From Streptomyces qaidamensis (lineage in GTDB: Bacteria; Actinomycetota; Actinomycetes; Streptomycetales; Streptomycetaceae), in assembly GCF_001611795.1 (NCBI RefSeq), contig NZ_CP015098.1:1426001-1490000 (forward strand): a stretch of 64,000 bases of DNA, read 5' to 3'. The translations under genes were made by a program, and so were the position numbers. Numbering within the stretch: position 1 is the stretch's first letter; each line of letters starts with the position of its first letter. A model generated the notes under the pieces. It saw nothing but the letters and a program-made list of their open reading frames with translations, was not told the DNA's origin and did no database searches. Shown one piece after another: positions 1 to 9,250 of the stretch.

Positions 1-1949
1 GGCTCGGTCTGCGCTTCGCGGACGTCCAGCCCGGCATGGACGCCCAGGCGGTCGAGGCGCAGATGCGGCACGTGCTGGAGACCGGCGAGCCGGTGATCGG
101 CTACGAGCACGTGGGTCACGTGCGCTCGGCCCCGTTGCGGGAGACCGCGCACATGCTGTCGTTCACCCGGCTCGAGGACGACCAGGGCCAGCCGATCGGC
201 GTGTACTACACCGTCGTGGACATGACCGAGCGGCACAGGGCGCGGCAGCGGCTGGCGCTGCTCGACCGGGCCGGCGAGAGCATCGGCCGCAGCCTGGACC
301 TCACGCGCACGGCACAGGAGCTGGCGGACGTGGCCGTGCCGGGGCTGGCCGACTTCGTCACCGTGGATCTGCTGGAGTCGGTGCTGCGGGGCGCGGAGCC
401 GGCTCCCGGGCCGCTCGCGGACTCGGAGGAGCTGCGCCGCGCCGGCTACCGGTCCGCGCAGGACGACCTCGCCGAAGCGGTCATCGAGGTCGGCGAGACG
501 GTGGCCTTCCGGGCCGGAACGCCGCCCTTCCGCTGTCTGGCCACAGGACGGTCCTGGCGGGAGGAGCGGCTCGACCCGCTGACCCGGGACTGGACGACGG
601 ACACCCCGAGCGGCCGCCGGGCCACCTTCCGGGAGCTGGGCCTGCACAGCGTGATGTCCGTGCCGATCCGCTCGCGCGGCACCACGCTGGGCATCACGAC
701 CTTCTACCGGCGCCACCAGCGGGAGTCCTTCGACGAGGAGGATCTCCGGCTGGCCGAGGACCTCGTCGCCCGCGCGGGCGTCTGCGTGGACAACGCCCGC
801 CGCTACACCCGCGAGCGGGACGCCGCGCTCGTCCTGCAGCGCAGCCTGCTCCCCCACCGGCTGCCCGAGCAGGACGCCGTCGAGGTGGCCGCGTGCTACC
901 GGCCGGCCGACGAGCTGACCGGTCTCGGCGGCGACTGGTACGACCTCATCCCCCTGTCCGGGGCGCGTGTCGCGCTGGTCGTGGGCGAGGTGCCCGGGCA
1001 CGGCATCGACGCCGCGGCGGCCATGGGGCAGCTGCGGACGGCCGTACGGACCCTGGCGGCGCTGGATCTGCCGCCCGCGGAGGTGCTGGCGCACCTCGAC
1101 GACCTGGTGGGCCGGTCGGCCCGGGAGGAGGGTGGGGAGCCCGGCGCGAGGGGGTCGGCCGGGGCGCGGGTCGTGGGTTCCGGGTGCCTGTACGTGGTCT
1201 ACGACCCGGTCGACGGCGGATGTGCGATGGCCGCGGCGGGGCATCCCGCTCCGGCCGTGGTGCTGCCCGACGGCTCCGTCGTCTTCGTCGACCTGCCCCA
1301 GGGGCCACCGCTGGGCGTGGGCGGGCCGCCCTTCGAGGCGGTGGATCTGCCGCTCGCGGAGGGCAGCACGCTCGCGCTGCACACCGACGGTCTGCTGGCC
1401 CGGGGCGAGACCTGGGCCGTCGACGCGGGCCGGGAGCGGCTGCGCCGGGCGCTGGAGCGGTCGGGCCCGCTCGAGTCGTACTGCAGGGCCGTGGTCGACG
1501 CGCTGGTCCCGGCCCGCCCCTATGACGACGTGGCCCTGCTGATGGCCCGGACGAAACGTCTCGGCAGCGAGCAGGTCGCGGCCTGGGAGCTGCCCTCGGA
1601 CCCGGCCGTGGTCGCCGACGCCCGTCGCACGGCCACCCGGCAGCTGGCGCGCTGGGGCCTGGACGAACTGGCCTTCACCACGGAGCTGGTGGTGAGCGAG
1701 CTGGTCACCAACGCCATGCGGTACGCCACCGGGTCCATCCGGCTCCGGCTGATCCGGGAGCGCGCGCTGGTGTGCGAGGTTCTCGACGGCGGCGCCACCG
1801 CGCCCCATCTGCGCCATCCCCGTACGACGGACGAGGGCGGGCGCGGGCTGCTGCTGGTCTCCCAGCTCACGCAGCGGTGGGGCACGCGGTTCGTACCCGA
1901 GGGGAAGATCATCTGGGCCGAGCAGTCCCTGACGGACCTCCCGGAGTGA
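1..1949 (+). CDS. PAS/GAF/SpoIIE serine phosphatase with C-terminal HATPase (5' truncated)
   Basis: The reading frame is open from base 3 and runs in from the left edge, so the true start is not visible. Counting from the ATG at 36, there is the end of a PAS fold (about 1-70, ending VVDMTERH), a GAF domain (about 75-255), a SpoIIE PP2C phosphatase domain (about 270-505, with GGDWYDLI) and a HATPase_c_2 anti-sigma kinase fold (about 515-630, with ELVTNAMRY and GGRGLLLV). In Streptomyces such proteins dephosphorylate anti-anti-sigma factors, and the ATPase domain can phosphorylate or bind them. The motif usually read VGDVxGHG is VGEVPGHG here, so one likely metal Asp is Glu. A second SpoIIE gene follows 66 bases downstream. 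Confidence 0.9.
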   Translation, partial: LGLRFADVQPGMDAQAVEAQMRHVLETGEPVIGYEHVGHVRSAPLRETAHMLSFTRLEDDQGQPIGVYYTVVDMTERHRARQRLALLDRAGESIGRSLDLTRTAQELADVAVPGLADFVTVDLLESVLRGAEPAPGPLADSEELRRAGYRSAQDDLAEAVIEVGETVAFRAGTPPFRCLATGRSWREERLDPLTRDWTTDTPSGRRATFRELGLHSVMSVPIRSRGTTLGITTFYRRHQRESFDEEDLRLAEDLVARAGVCVDNARRYTRERDAALVLQRSLLPHRLPEQDAVEVAACYRPADELTGLGGDWYDLIPLSGARVALVVGEVPGHGIDAAAAMGQLRTAVRTLAALDLPPAEVLAHLDDLVGRSAREEGGEPGARGSAGARVVGSGCLYVVYDPVDGGCAMAAAGHPAPAVVLPDGSVVFVDLPQGPPLGVGGPPFEAVDLPLAEGSTLALHTDGLLARGETWAVDAGRERLRRALERSGPLESYCRAVVDALVPARPYDDVALLMARTKRLGSEQVAAWELPSDPAVVADARRTATRQLARWGLDELAFTTELVVSELVTNAMRYATGSIRLRLIRERALVCEVLDGGATAPHLRHPRTTDEGGRGLLLVSQLTQRWGTRFVPEGKIIWAEQSLTDLPE

Positions 1950-2015
1950 AGCCGGTCGAGGTTCACCCATACCGTGCGAAACTGGTGTGATCCCGGCGAC
2001 GGTGAGGCGGCAGCC

Positions 2016-3254
2016 ATGGCGGAGACGGCGATCGACTACGGTGCGGTTTTCAAGGCCTTGCCCGGCATGGTGGCGCTCCTGACGCCCGAGCTCGTGTACG
2101 CGGACGTCAACGACGAGTTCGTCCGCGTCTCCGGCCGCTCGCGGGAGCAGCTGATCGGCAAGTACCTGTTCGACGTCTTCCCGGACAACCCGAACAACTC
2201 GGCCGCGACGGGCATGCGCAATCTGGAGGCCTCGCTGTACCGCGTCCTGGCCACCGGGGAGCGCGACACCATGGCGCTGCAGCGCTACGACATCGAGGAC
2301 CCGGAGCGGCCCGGCGAGTGGCAGAAGCGCTACTGGAGCCCGGTGAACGCGCCGCTGCTCGGCCCGGAGGGCAAGGTCGTGCTGATCGTGCACCGGGTGG
2401 AGGAGGTCACGGAGCTGATCCGGGCCCGGGCCGGCTCTCCGGGGAGCCGGGGCAGCCGGGCCCGGGTGCTGGAGGCCGAGCTGTACACCCGCGCCCGTGA
2501 GCTGCAGGAGCTCAACGAGCGGCTGCGCCAGGCGCACTCCCGGGAGCGGGAGGTGGCGCTGGCGTTGCAGGAGGCGATGCTTCCCGCGCCCCGGCAGGTC
2601 CGCAATCACCCGGCCGCCGTCCGGTACCGCCCCGCCGTGGGCGCGCTCAACGTGTGCGGGGACTGGTACGACCTGGTCGACCTGGTGGGCGGCGACCGGA
2701 TCGGCGTGGCCGTGGGCGACGTGGTCGGGCACGGGCTGGCGGCCGCCGGGGTGATGGGCCAGTTGCGCAGCGCGCTCAGTGCGGCGTCCCGGGTGGCCGC
2801 GGGGCCGGCCCAGGCCCTGGACGTGCTGGGGCGCTACGCCCACGTGATCGACGGGGCCGAGTCGGCGACGGCCGTGACGACCTTCATCGACTGCGACCGC
2901 CACGTCATCACGTACAGCAGCGCCGGCCATCCCCCGCCCGTGCTCGTCCACCCGGACGGCCGTACGGAGTTCCTCGACCAGGCCACGGACACGCCGCTGG
3001 ACGCCCGCCCCGACCCGATCCCGCGACCCCAGGCCGAGACCACGTTCCAGGAGGGCGCCACGCTCGTGCTCTACACCGACGGCCTGATCGAACGGCGCAC
3101 CGAGGACATCTACACCGGCCTGAACCGGCTCGCCGAGGCCCTGCGCAAGCACCGGGGCCAGGACCCGGAGACGCTTGCCGACACCGTTCTCACGGACTTG
3201 CTGCCGCCGGGCGGCGCCACCGACGACACGGCGCTGATCATCGTGCGACTGTGA
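2016..3254 (+). CDS. PAS domain/SpoIIE-type serine phosphatase
   Basis: This is a 412-residue cytosolic protein with an N-terminal PAS domain (about 1-125), a linker with coiled-coil character (about 145-185) and a PP2C SpoIIE domain (about 190-410). The phosphatase motifs GDWYDLV and VGDVVGHG are intact, unlike in the preceding gene. Its likely role is sensor-controlled dephosphorylation of an anti-anti-sigma factor. I chose the ATG at 2016, which follows GGTGAGG, rather than the upstream ATG at 1974, because the PAS alignment begins there. It may be co-transcribed with the preceding phosphatase. The partner anti-sigma and anti-anti-sigma proteins are not in the window. Confidence 0.88.
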   Translation: MAETAIDYGAVFKALPGMVALLTPELVYADVNDEFVRVSGRSREQLIGKYLFDVFPDNPNNSAATGMRNLEASLYRVLATGERDTMALQRYDIEDPERPGEWQKRYWSPVNAPLLGPEGKVVLIVHRVEEVTELIRARAGSPGSRGSRARVLEAELYTRARELQELNERLRQAHSREREVALALQEAMLPAPRQVRNHPAAVRYRPAVGALNVCGDWYDLVDLVGGDRIGVAVGDVVGHGLAAAGVMGQLRSALSAASRVAAGPAQALDVLGRYAHVIDGAESATAVTTFIDCDRHVITYSSAGHPPPVLVHPDGRTEFLDQATDTPLDARPDPIPRPQAETTFQEGATLVLYTDGLIERRTEDIYTGLNRLAEALRKHRGQDPETLADTVLTDLLPPGGATDDTALIIVRL

Positions 3255-3255
3255 T

Positions 3256-3711
3256 CTACCTGCGGGTCTTGCCGTGGTCGAGCAGCCGGACGCGGTCGAC
3301 GTTCTGCCGGTCCTCGGCGTCCGCGCTGGGCTCACCGGCGAACCACGCGTCGAGGATCTCCGTCAGCAGCGGCTGCGACGTCAGCCGCAGGCTGAGCGCG
3401 AGCACGTTGGCGTCGTTCCAGCGGCGGGCCCCGTCGGCCGTGTAGGCGTCCGTGCACAGGGCGGCCCGTACGCCGGGCACCTTGTTCGCGGCGATCGAGG
3501 CGCCCGTGCCGGTCCAGCAGCACACCACCGCCTGGTCCGCCGTACCGTCGGCGACCTCGCGGGCAGCGGCCTCGGAGCACACCGCCCACTGCGGGTCGTC
3601 GCCCGGGCGGAGCGCGCCGTGCGGGCGCACGTCGTGCCCCCGCTCGCGCAGGGCGGCGACGAGGGAGCGGGCGACGGGTTCGTCCATGTCCGAGGAAACA
3701 GAGATCCGCAT
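3256..3711 (-). CDS. RpiB/LacA/LacB-family sugar-phosphate isomerase
   Basis: The 151-residue protein shows the RpiB fold signature: a CCWTGTGASIAANKVPG loop around residue 65-80, followed by RAALCTDAYTADGARRWNDANVLALS. The family isomerises ribose-5-phosphate/ribulose-5-phosphate or related sugar phosphates through an active-site Cys in this loop. The Cys is present, but the usual CGTG is CWTG, typical of a divergent subgroup, so the substrate is uncertain. The start is taken at the ATG at 3711, where homology begins; the open frame continues upstream to 3918 without recognisable sequence. It is convergent with the phosphatase gene, with only one base between the stops. Confidence 0.85.
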   Translation of the reverse strand: MRISVSSDMDEPVARSLVAALRERGHDVRPHGALRPGDDPQWAVCSEAAAREVADGTADQAVVCCWTGTGASIAANKVPGVRAALCTDAYTADGARRWNDANVLALSLRLTSQPLLTEILDAWFAGEPSADAEDRQNVDRVRLLDHGKTRR

Positions 3712-4065
3712 GCCTGGCAGGTTACTCGGCGGAGCGGCGAAGGCCACCGGCCCACAGCGGCCATCCGCGCACAAGAGCCACCGGCCCGCCAGGCACCCCC
3801 CGCTATCGCGCCAGGCCACCCGTTCGGCTTGCCCGTCACCCGGGCTGCGCAGCACGCTGGTCCCGCGGTTCTCCCCAGCCGCATGAGCACCATCGGAAGC
3901 ACCCGCCTGACTGACCATCAGTCAAATGGCGAAGGATCTGTGCGGTCCGCTCGCACGAGGTGCCCGGTGGCCGCGCCTGCACCTACACTGGCACCCCACG
4001 ACATGCCGGTTGACCTGCTGGAACGCGGCGGTTGAGTCCACCGCGAGAGTCGAGGAGCGCCCGCT
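3712..4065. other. Intergenic region between isomerase and acyltransferase
   Basis: This 354-base divergent gap has no convincing gene. It contains the perfect 17-base dyad described separately at 3908-3924, and a possible -10 (TACACT, 3984-3989) with a weak -35 (TGCCCG, 3961-3966; 17-base spacer) for the acyltransferase. The rest looks unstructured. Confidence 0.5.
3908..3924. promoter_or_regulatory. Perfect dyad, candidate TetR-type operator
   Basis: The sequence TGACTGACCATCAGTCA has 7-base arms that are exact reverse complements around CCA. This shape is typical of TetR-family operators. It lies about 140 bases upstream of the acyltransferase start and about 60 bases upstream of a possible promoter. 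The cognate regulator is not identifiable from this window. Confidence 0.5.
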
Positions 4066-4785
4066 TTGTTCTACTACCTGCTGAAATACGTGCTGCTGGG
4101 TCCGCTGCTGCGACTGGTCTTCCGGCCTCGAATAGAGGGCCTGGAGCACGTGCCCGCGGAGGGCGCCGCGATCATCGCCGGGAACCACCTGTCGTTCTCG
4201 GACCACTTCCTGATGCCCGCGATCCTCAAACGGCGCATCACCTTCCTCGCGAAGGCCGAGTACTTCACGGGCCCCGGGGTCAAGGGCCGCCTGACGGCGT
4301 TCTTCTTCCGCAGCGCGGGGCAGATCCCGGTCGACCGCTCCGGCAAGGACGCTGGCCAGGCCGCGATCCGCGAGGGCCTCGGCGTGCTGAGCAAGGACGA
4401 GCTGCTCGGCATCTACCCCGAGGGCACCCGCTCGCACGACGGCCGGCTCTACAAGGGCAAGGTCGGGGTGGCGGTGATGGCGCTCAAGGCCGGCGTCCCG
4501 GTGATCCCCTGCGCGATGATCGGCACCTTCGAGGCCCAGCCGCCCGGCAAGGTCATCCCCAGCATCCACCCCGTCGTCATCCGCTTCGGCAAGCCCCTCG
4601 ACTTCTCCCGCTACGAGGGCATGGAGAAGGAGAAGGCCGTCCTGCGTGCCATCACCGACGAGATCATGTACGCGATCCTCTCGCTGTCCGAGCAGGAGTA
4701 CGTGGACCGGTACGCGGCCGCGGTGAAGGCCGAGGAGGACGCCGCCACGAAGGAGCGGAAGTTCCGGCGCATGCCGCTCGGTTGA
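4066..4785 (+). CDS. 1-acyl-sn-glycerol-3-phosphate acyltransferase family protein
   Basis: The 239-residue protein belongs to the PlsC/LPLAT family, which transfers an acyl chain to lysophosphatidic acid at the membrane in phospholipid synthesis. The catalytic motif NHLSFSD (the HX4D box, here H-L-S-F-S-D) is near residue 44, and the substrate-binding YPEGTRSHDG is near residue 123. A hydrophobic N-terminus (FYYLLKYVLLGPLL) fits membrane association. The start is the TTG at 4066, preceded by GAGGAG at about 4052 with good spacing. Streptomyces have several such paralogues, so the acyl acceptor is inferred. Confidence 0.88.
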   Translation: MFYYLLKYVLLGPLLRLVFRPRIEGLEHVPAEGAAIIAGNHLSFSDHFLMPAILKRRITFLAKAEYFTGPGVKGRLTAFFFRSAGQIPVDRSGKDAGQAAIREGLGVLSKDELLGIYPEGTRSHDGRLYKGKVGVAVMALKAGVPVIPCAMIGTFEAQPPGKVIPSIHPVVIRFGKPLDFSRYEGMEKEKAVLRAITDEIMYAILSLSEQEYVDRYAAAVKAEEDAATKERKFRRMPLG

Positions 4786-4844
4786 GCTCTGCTGTCGGCA
4801 GAAGCCGGTTCCGCGGCCGGCCCGCGGCGATCTACGGTCGCGGC

Positions 4845-5876
4845 ATGGGACGTGCTGTGGTGATCGGGGCCGGCGGACAGATCGGGAGGCCGGCGGTGCA
4901 GGCGCTGGCACGGGACGGCTGGGAGGTGACGGCCGCGTCGCGCGGTGGCGGCCGGGACGAGAACTGGCCCGGTCAGGTGCGGACGCTGCGACTGGACCGC
5001 GAGGACGACGCGGCGCTCGGCGCGCTCATCGGCGACGGCTGCGACCTCGTGGTGGACCTGGTCGCCTACGGGGCCCGGCACGCACGGCAGTTGACGGGCC
5101 TGGCCGACCGGATCGGGGCGGCCGTGGTGGTGTCGACCGTGTCGGTGTACGAGGACGGCGGGGGCCGCGGCTTCGACACCATGGCCGAGCCGGACGGCCT
5201 CCCGCGGTACCCCGTGCCCATCAGGGAGGACCAGGTGACGGTACCCCCGGGGGACGCCTCGTACAGCACCGGCAAGGTGGCCCTGGAGCGTGAACTCCTC
5301 TCGGTGGCGGACCGGTTGCCCACCACCGTGCTGCGCCCGGGCGCGATCCACGGACCGTACAGCCCGCTCCCCCGCGAGCTGTACTTCGTCAAGCGCAACC
5401 TCGACCGCCGGCCCAGGAGGGTGCTCGCCTTCCGGGGTGAGAGCCTCTTCCACACCTCGGCCGCCCGCAACATCGCCGAACTGATCCGGCTGGCGGCGGC
5501 CAGGCCGGGCACGCGGGTGCTCAACGCCTGTGATCCGCGGCCGCCGACGGTGTCGGAGATCGGGGCCGCCGTGGACGCGGTCATGGGGGTGGAGACGGAG
5601 ACCGTCCTGCTGGACGGGCCGGCGCAGGCGTCCGTGGGCAGCTCGCCCTGGTCGGCGGAGCTGCCGGTGGTGTGCGACATGTCCGCCGCGCAACGGGAGC
5701 TGGGCTACCGGCCGGTCGTCTCCTACCCGGACAGCCTGCCGGCCACGGTCGAGTGGCTCACCGGCCGGCTGTCCGAGCAGGACTGGCGGGAGGCGTTCCC
5801 CACCCTCGCCCGCGCCTACCCGGACCTCTTCGACTACGCGGCGGAGGACGCCTGGTTCGGGGCCCGGCCGGCATGA
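4845..5876 (+). CDS. NAD(P)-dependent epimerase/dehydratase-like protein
   Basis: The 343-residue protein begins with a Rossmann dinucleotide motif, VIGAGGQIGRPAV, and has the extended-SDR active-site pattern, with YSTGKVALE near residue 145 (YxxxK). STVSVYED just before it matches the Ser-Tyr segment of the family. Extended SDRs act on nucleotide sugars or related carbonyl compounds; the substrate here is unknown. The ATG at 4845 fits the start of the Rossmann fold; the open frame upstream to 4032 overlaps the acyltransferase and is not coding. It ends just before a strong hairpin terminator. Confidence 0.8.
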   Translation: MGRAVVIGAGGQIGRPAVQALARDGWEVTAASRGGGRDENWPGQVRTLRLDREDDAALGALIGDGCDLVVDLVAYGARHARQLTGLADRIGAAVVVSTVSVYEDGGGRGFDTMAEPDGLPRYPVPIREDQVTVPPGDASYSTGKVALERELLSVADRLPTTVLRPGAIHGPYSPLPRELYFVKRNLDRRPRRVLAFRGESLFHTSAARNIAELIRLAAARPGTRVLNACDPRPPTVSEIGAAVDAVMGVETETVLLDGPAQASVGSSPWSAELPVVCDMSAAQRELGYRPVVSYPDSLPATVEWLTGRLSEQDWREAFPTLARAYPDLFDYAAEDAWFGARPA

Positions 5877-5880
5877 GCAA

Positions 5881-5906
5881 GGGGCGGCCGGTGTCCCGGC
5901 CGCCCC
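5881..5906. terminator. Bidirectional hairpin terminator
   Basis: GGGGCGGCCG (5881-5890) pairs perfectly with CGGCCGCCCC (5897-5906) around a 6-base loop. It sits between two convergent genes and can serve both strands. There is no T tract, as is usual in Streptomyces. Confidence 0.75.
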
Positions 5907-5927
5907 TCAGCACCGTACGGACGACGG

Positions 5928-7529
5928 CTACGGCTTCGGCGTGGCGTGCGGCGCGCACGTCACGTCGGCGGCGTCGAGCTTGCCGGTGAGCAGGTAGCTG
6001 TCCACCCGGGGGTTGATGCACGGGTTGACCAGGCTGGTCACACCGTGGGAGCCCGCGTCCTTCTCCGTGATCAGGCGGGAGCCCTTGAACCGCTTGTGCA
6101 GCTCCAGGGCGCCCTCGTACGGGGTGGCCGCGTCCCGCTCGGACTGGACGATGAGCACGCCGGGCAGGCCCTTGCCGGTCTTGACGTTCACCGGCGTCTG
6201 CTGCTTGGCAGGCCAGGTGGCGCAGGGCAGGTTCATCCAGGCGTTGGCCCAGGTCATGAACGGGTGGTCCTGGTGGAGCCGGGTGTTGTCACGGTCCCAC
6301 GTGCGCCAGCTGGTGGGCCACTTGGCGTCGGCGCACTCCACGGCCGTGTAGACGGCGTTGCCGTTCTCCGAGGCCGCGTTGCCCGCCGTGTCGGACAGGT
6401 CGGGAGCGGCGGCGTCGACAAGCGCCTGGGTGTCGCCGGCGACGTACTTGCTGAAGACCGAGGCGGTCGGCGCCCAGGCGGAGTCGTAGTACGGGGCGCT
6501 CTGGAAGAAGGAGATGAGCTCGGCCGGGCCGACGACCCCGCCGATGGGGTTCTTCTTCGCGGTGGCGCGCAGCTGGAGCCACTTCGCCTGGACGGCGGCG
6601 CGGGTGGTGCCGAGGTGGTAGGTCGCGTCGTTCTGCGCGACCCAGTCCTGCCAGTCCTTCCAGCGGCCCTCGAAGGCGACGTCCTGGTCCAGGTTGGCCT
6701 GGTACCAGATCTTGTCGCGCGAGGGGTTGACCACGCTGTCGACGACCATCCGGCGCACGTGGCCGGGGAAGAGGGTGCCGTAGACGGCGCCCAGGTAGGT
6801 GCCGTAGGAGACACCGAGGAAGTTCAGCTTCTTCTCACCGAGGGCGGCGCGGATGACGTCGAGGTCGCGCGCGGTGTTCGGCGTGGTCATGTGCGGCAGC
6901 ATCCAGCCGCTGCGCTCCTGGCAGCCCTCGGCGTACTCGCGGGCCAGCTTGCGCTGGGCGAGCTTGTCGGCCTCCGAGTCGGGCACCGGGTCGGCCTTGG
7001 GCGCCTTGACGAACTCCTGCGGGTCCACGCAGGAGACGGGCGTCGACTTGCCTACGCCGCGCGGGTCGAAGCCCACGAAGTCGTAGGCCTTGGCCGCGTT
7101 GGCCCAGACGGCGCTCTTGTTGGTGACCCGGGCCGGGAAGCGCAGTCCGGAGCCGCCGGGGCCGCCGGGGTTGTAGATGAGCGCGCCCTGCCGCTCGGCC
7201 TTCGTGCCCGTGTTGCCGATGCGGTCGACGGCGAGCTTGATCTGCTTGCCGTACGGCTTGGCGTAGTCGAGCGGCACGGTGACGTATCCGCACTGGATCG
7301 GCTTGGCCAGATTCCAGTCGGCGGGGCAGTCCTGCCAGTCGATGCCGTCCTTCGTGGCCCGGGCTGCGGCGATCGCGGTGCCCCGGGCCTCCCGGTCCTG
7401 GCCGTGGCCGCTGCCCGCGTTCGCGTTCGCCGTGGGCGCCGCGACGGCACCGGCTATCAGCGTGGCCGTGACGAGCGCGCCGGCCGAACCGAGCGCCGCC
7501 ACCCGCCTCTTCGGTCTCGAACCCCTCAA
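5928..7529 (-). CDS. tap: Secreted tripeptidyl aminopeptidase (alpha/beta hydrolase, TAP family)
   Basis: The 533-residue exported serine peptidase resembles S. lividans Tap and SlpD/E, which remove N-terminal tripeptides from extracellular proteins. A signal peptide covers about residues 1-37 (charged RPKRR, hydrophobic core, ending ANANA). The oxyanion segment YNPGGPGGSG is near 119, the nucleophile elbow GVSYG puts Ser at 241, and the likely Asp466 (SERDAATP) and His495 (GSHGV) complete the triad. A Cys-containing C-terminal TAP domain is present. The start is the TTG at 7529, preceded by GGGGAGG. It lies upstream of the urease cluster's end and is transcribed on its own. Confidence 0.88.
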   Translation of the reverse strand: MRGSRPKRRVAALGSAGALVTATLIAGAVAAPTANANAGSGHGQDREARGTAIAAARATKDGIDWQDCPADWNLAKPIQCGYVTVPLDYAKPYGKQIKLAVDRIGNTGTKAERQGALIYNPGGPGGSGLRFPARVTNKSAVWANAAKAYDFVGFDPRGVGKSTPVSCVDPQEFVKAPKADPVPDSEADKLAQRKLAREYAEGCQERSGWMLPHMTTPNTARDLDVIRAALGEKKLNFLGVSYGTYLGAVYGTLFPGHVRRMVVDSVVNPSRDKIWYQANLDQDVAFEGRWKDWQDWVAQNDATYHLGTTRAAVQAKWLQLRATAKKNPIGGVVGPAELISFFQSAPYYDSAWAPTASVFSKYVAGDTQALVDAAAPDLSDTAGNAASENGNAVYTAVECADAKWPTSWRTWDRDNTRLHQDHPFMTWANAWMNLPCATWPAKQQTPVNVKTGKGLPGVLIVQSERDAATPYEGALELHKRFKGSRLITEKDAGSHGVTSLVNPCINPRVDSYLLTGKLDAADVTCAPHATPKP

Positions 7530-7659
7530 GGGGGACCTCCCCGTACCTTGTTGCGGTCAGTACGGCGGATCCTCCCGGTTGTGAGGTCCCTGACAACAGA
7601 GGTGAACGCCCTTCTTTGCCAATCCGATAAACGGAGAGCCAGTGCTGCTCTACGGACGT

Positions 7660-8433
7660 CTACGGCTGCGAGAGCGACGCGAGAGCCTCGTCGAGCAGCC
7701 GCCGCAGCCCGAGGGCGTCCGGCGCCACCGCCGTCACCAGTGCGGCGGGCCCGGCGAGCGGCACCACCGAGGCCCCCTCCCCCAGCACCCCGGCGGTCAC
7801 CGGCGTGGTGGCGAAGTCGGGCCGCACAACGATGAGTTGCCCGACCGCCCGATGCCCCGCCAGCACGGCGGGCCCGTCCCAGCCGCCCGGCGCGCCGGGC
7901 CCGCAGGCCAGTTCCTGGTCGAGCACGGCCTGCCCGGCCACCCGCACGGTCAGACGGCTCGTGAGCCGCCCGGATTCCTCACCGGCGCGTCCGAGCACCT
8001 GCTCCTCGCGCAGCACGAGCCGGGCGGTCGTGGCGAGCTCGACCCGAGTGGAGACATGCAGGTCACTGCCCTGGGCGGAGATCAACTGTTCGGGCAGCCA
8101 GCGCAGTTCACCCCCGTCGGCGACTTCGAGCCGGACGTCGTAGCGGGCGTCGCCCTTCGCCTGCCCGGGCAGGGCGATGGTGGCGGCGGCGGATCCGACG
8201 GACAGGCGCGCTCCCTCCTCCACCCGGCCCTTGACGGTGAAGTGGTCACCGCCGAGCGGTCCGCTCATCGCACCGACCAGCATGACCCGCGCCTCGGAGC
8301 CGGTGGCCCGGGTGCGCCGCAGCGCCAGGGGCCCGTCGCTCTCCAGCACGGGCAGCGAGGTCCCGCCGCGTCCGTCGTCCCGGGCGACGATCCGCGCGAC
8401 GGACCGCACCCCGGCCCCGGCGCGCACGCTCAC
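7660..8433 (-). CDS. ureD: Urease accessory protein UreD
   Basis: The 257-residue protein is the last gene of the urease cluster. UreD (UreH) binds apo-urease and with UreF and UreG delivers nickel to the active site. Family features seen are the [11 protein letters not shown] start of the fold, the GGDHF segment, and [17 protein letters not shown], a typical UreD core motif. The GTG start at 8433 overlaps the ureG stop (GTGA), indicating translational coupling. A longer open frame in this phase runs over ureG but is not coding. Confidence 0.9.
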   Translation of the reverse strand: MSVRAGAGVRSVARIVARDDGRGGTSLPVLESDGPLALRRTRATGSEARVMLVGAMSGPLGGDHFTVKGRVEEGARLSVGSAAATIALPGQAKGDARYDVRLEVADGGELRWLPEQLISAQGSDLHVSTRVELATTARLVLREEQVLGRAGEESGRLTSRLTVRVAGQAVLDQELACGPGAPGGWDGPAVLAGHRAVGQLIVVRPDFATTPVTAGVLGEGASVVPLAGPAALVTAVAPDALGLRRLLDEALASLSQP

Positions 8434-9107
8434 GCGGTCCACGCGGCGAGCTGCGCGCGCACCCACGCGGCGACGTCCGCCACCCCGGCCTCGCTCCGCA
8501 ACGACTGGAAGACGACGGGCAGTTCGGCACGCTGCGCCTTGGCGTCGGCGGCCATCCGGGCGAGGTCGGAGCCGACGTACGGGGCGAGGTCGGTCTTGTT
8601 GACGACGAGCAGGTCGGCGGTGGTCACGCCGGGGCCGCCCTTGCGGGGGATGTCGTCGCCCCCGGCCACGTCGATCACGAAGATCTGGGCGTCGACGAGC
8701 CCTTTGGAGAAGGTCGCGGTGAGGTTGTCCCCGCCGGACTCCACGAGCACCAGGTCCAGCGGCCCGACCGCGTCCTCCAGGTCCTCCACCGCTTCCAGGT
8801 TCGCGGAGATGTCGTCCCGGATCGCGGTGTGCGGGCAGGCGCCCGTCTCCACGGCGGTGATCCGCTCGGGCGGCAGCACGGCCTCGCGGAGCAGGAACTC
8901 GGCGTCCTCCCGGGTGTAGATGTCGTTGGTGACGACGGCGAGCGACAGCTCGTCCCGCAGCGCCCGGCACAGGGCGGCGACAGTGGCGGTCTTCCCGGAG
9001 CCCACGGGGCCACCGAGCCCGATGCGGAGCGCTCTGCGGGTGCCGTCGGGGCGATGGGCGTCCGCGCTGAGGGCGGTCGGGGTGTTGTGGTGGTGGTCGA
9101 GGTGCAT
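8430..9107 (-). CDS. ureG: Urease accessory GTPase UreG
   Basis: The 225-residue SIMIBI-class GTPase supplies energy for nickel insertion into urease. The P-loop GPVGSGKTA is near residue 33, the metal-binding Cys-Pro-His motif TGACPHTAI is near residue 88, ESGGDNL near 123, and NKTD near 170. The His-rich start MHLDHHHN is common in UreG and can bind nickel. It is coupled to ureD by a 4-base overlap, but separated from ureF by 168 bases that hold a dispersed repeat. Confidence 0.96.
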   Translation of the reverse strand: MHLDHHHNTPTALSADAHRPDGTRRALRIGLGGPVGSGKTATVAALCRALRDELSLAVVTNDIYTREDAEFLLREAVLPPERITAVETGACPHTAIRDDISANLEAVEDLEDAVGPLDLVLVESGGDNLTATFSKGLVDAQIFVIDVAGGDDIPRKGGPGVTTADLLVVNKTDLAPYVGSDLARMAADAKAQRAELPVVFQSLRSEAGVADVAAWVRAQLAAWTA

Positions 9108-9188
9108 GTGCGGCTCCTGGTGGGGCGGGCCCGGGGTTGCGGGCGATGCGGGACGGCGGGCGCTGGTGTCGGGGTGCGGGTGGGTGGG

Positions 9189-9250
9189 GGCTGGTCGCGC
9201 TCACGCGGCGGAGCCGCATCTCGAACACGGCCCCGCGCCCCTGAGGGGGT
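9189..9250 (-). repeat. Dispersed Streptomyces intergenic repeat, copy A (between ureF and ureG)
   Basis: Read on the minus strand, this segment (CCCTCAGGGGCGCGGGGC, then a spacer, then CGGCTCCGCCGCGTGAGCGCGACCAGC in pieces) matches the sequence at 41858-41960 over most of its length with scattered mismatches. The CTCAGGGGCGCGGGGC core is a sequence I recognise from many Streptomyces intergenic regions. It occupies most of the 168-base ureF-ureG gap. Confidence 0.7.

Noticed and set aside
5946..7835. A 629-codon plus-strand frame opposite the tripeptidyl aminopeptidase
   Set aside because: It is a shadow of a gene with clear motifs and signal peptide on the other strand.
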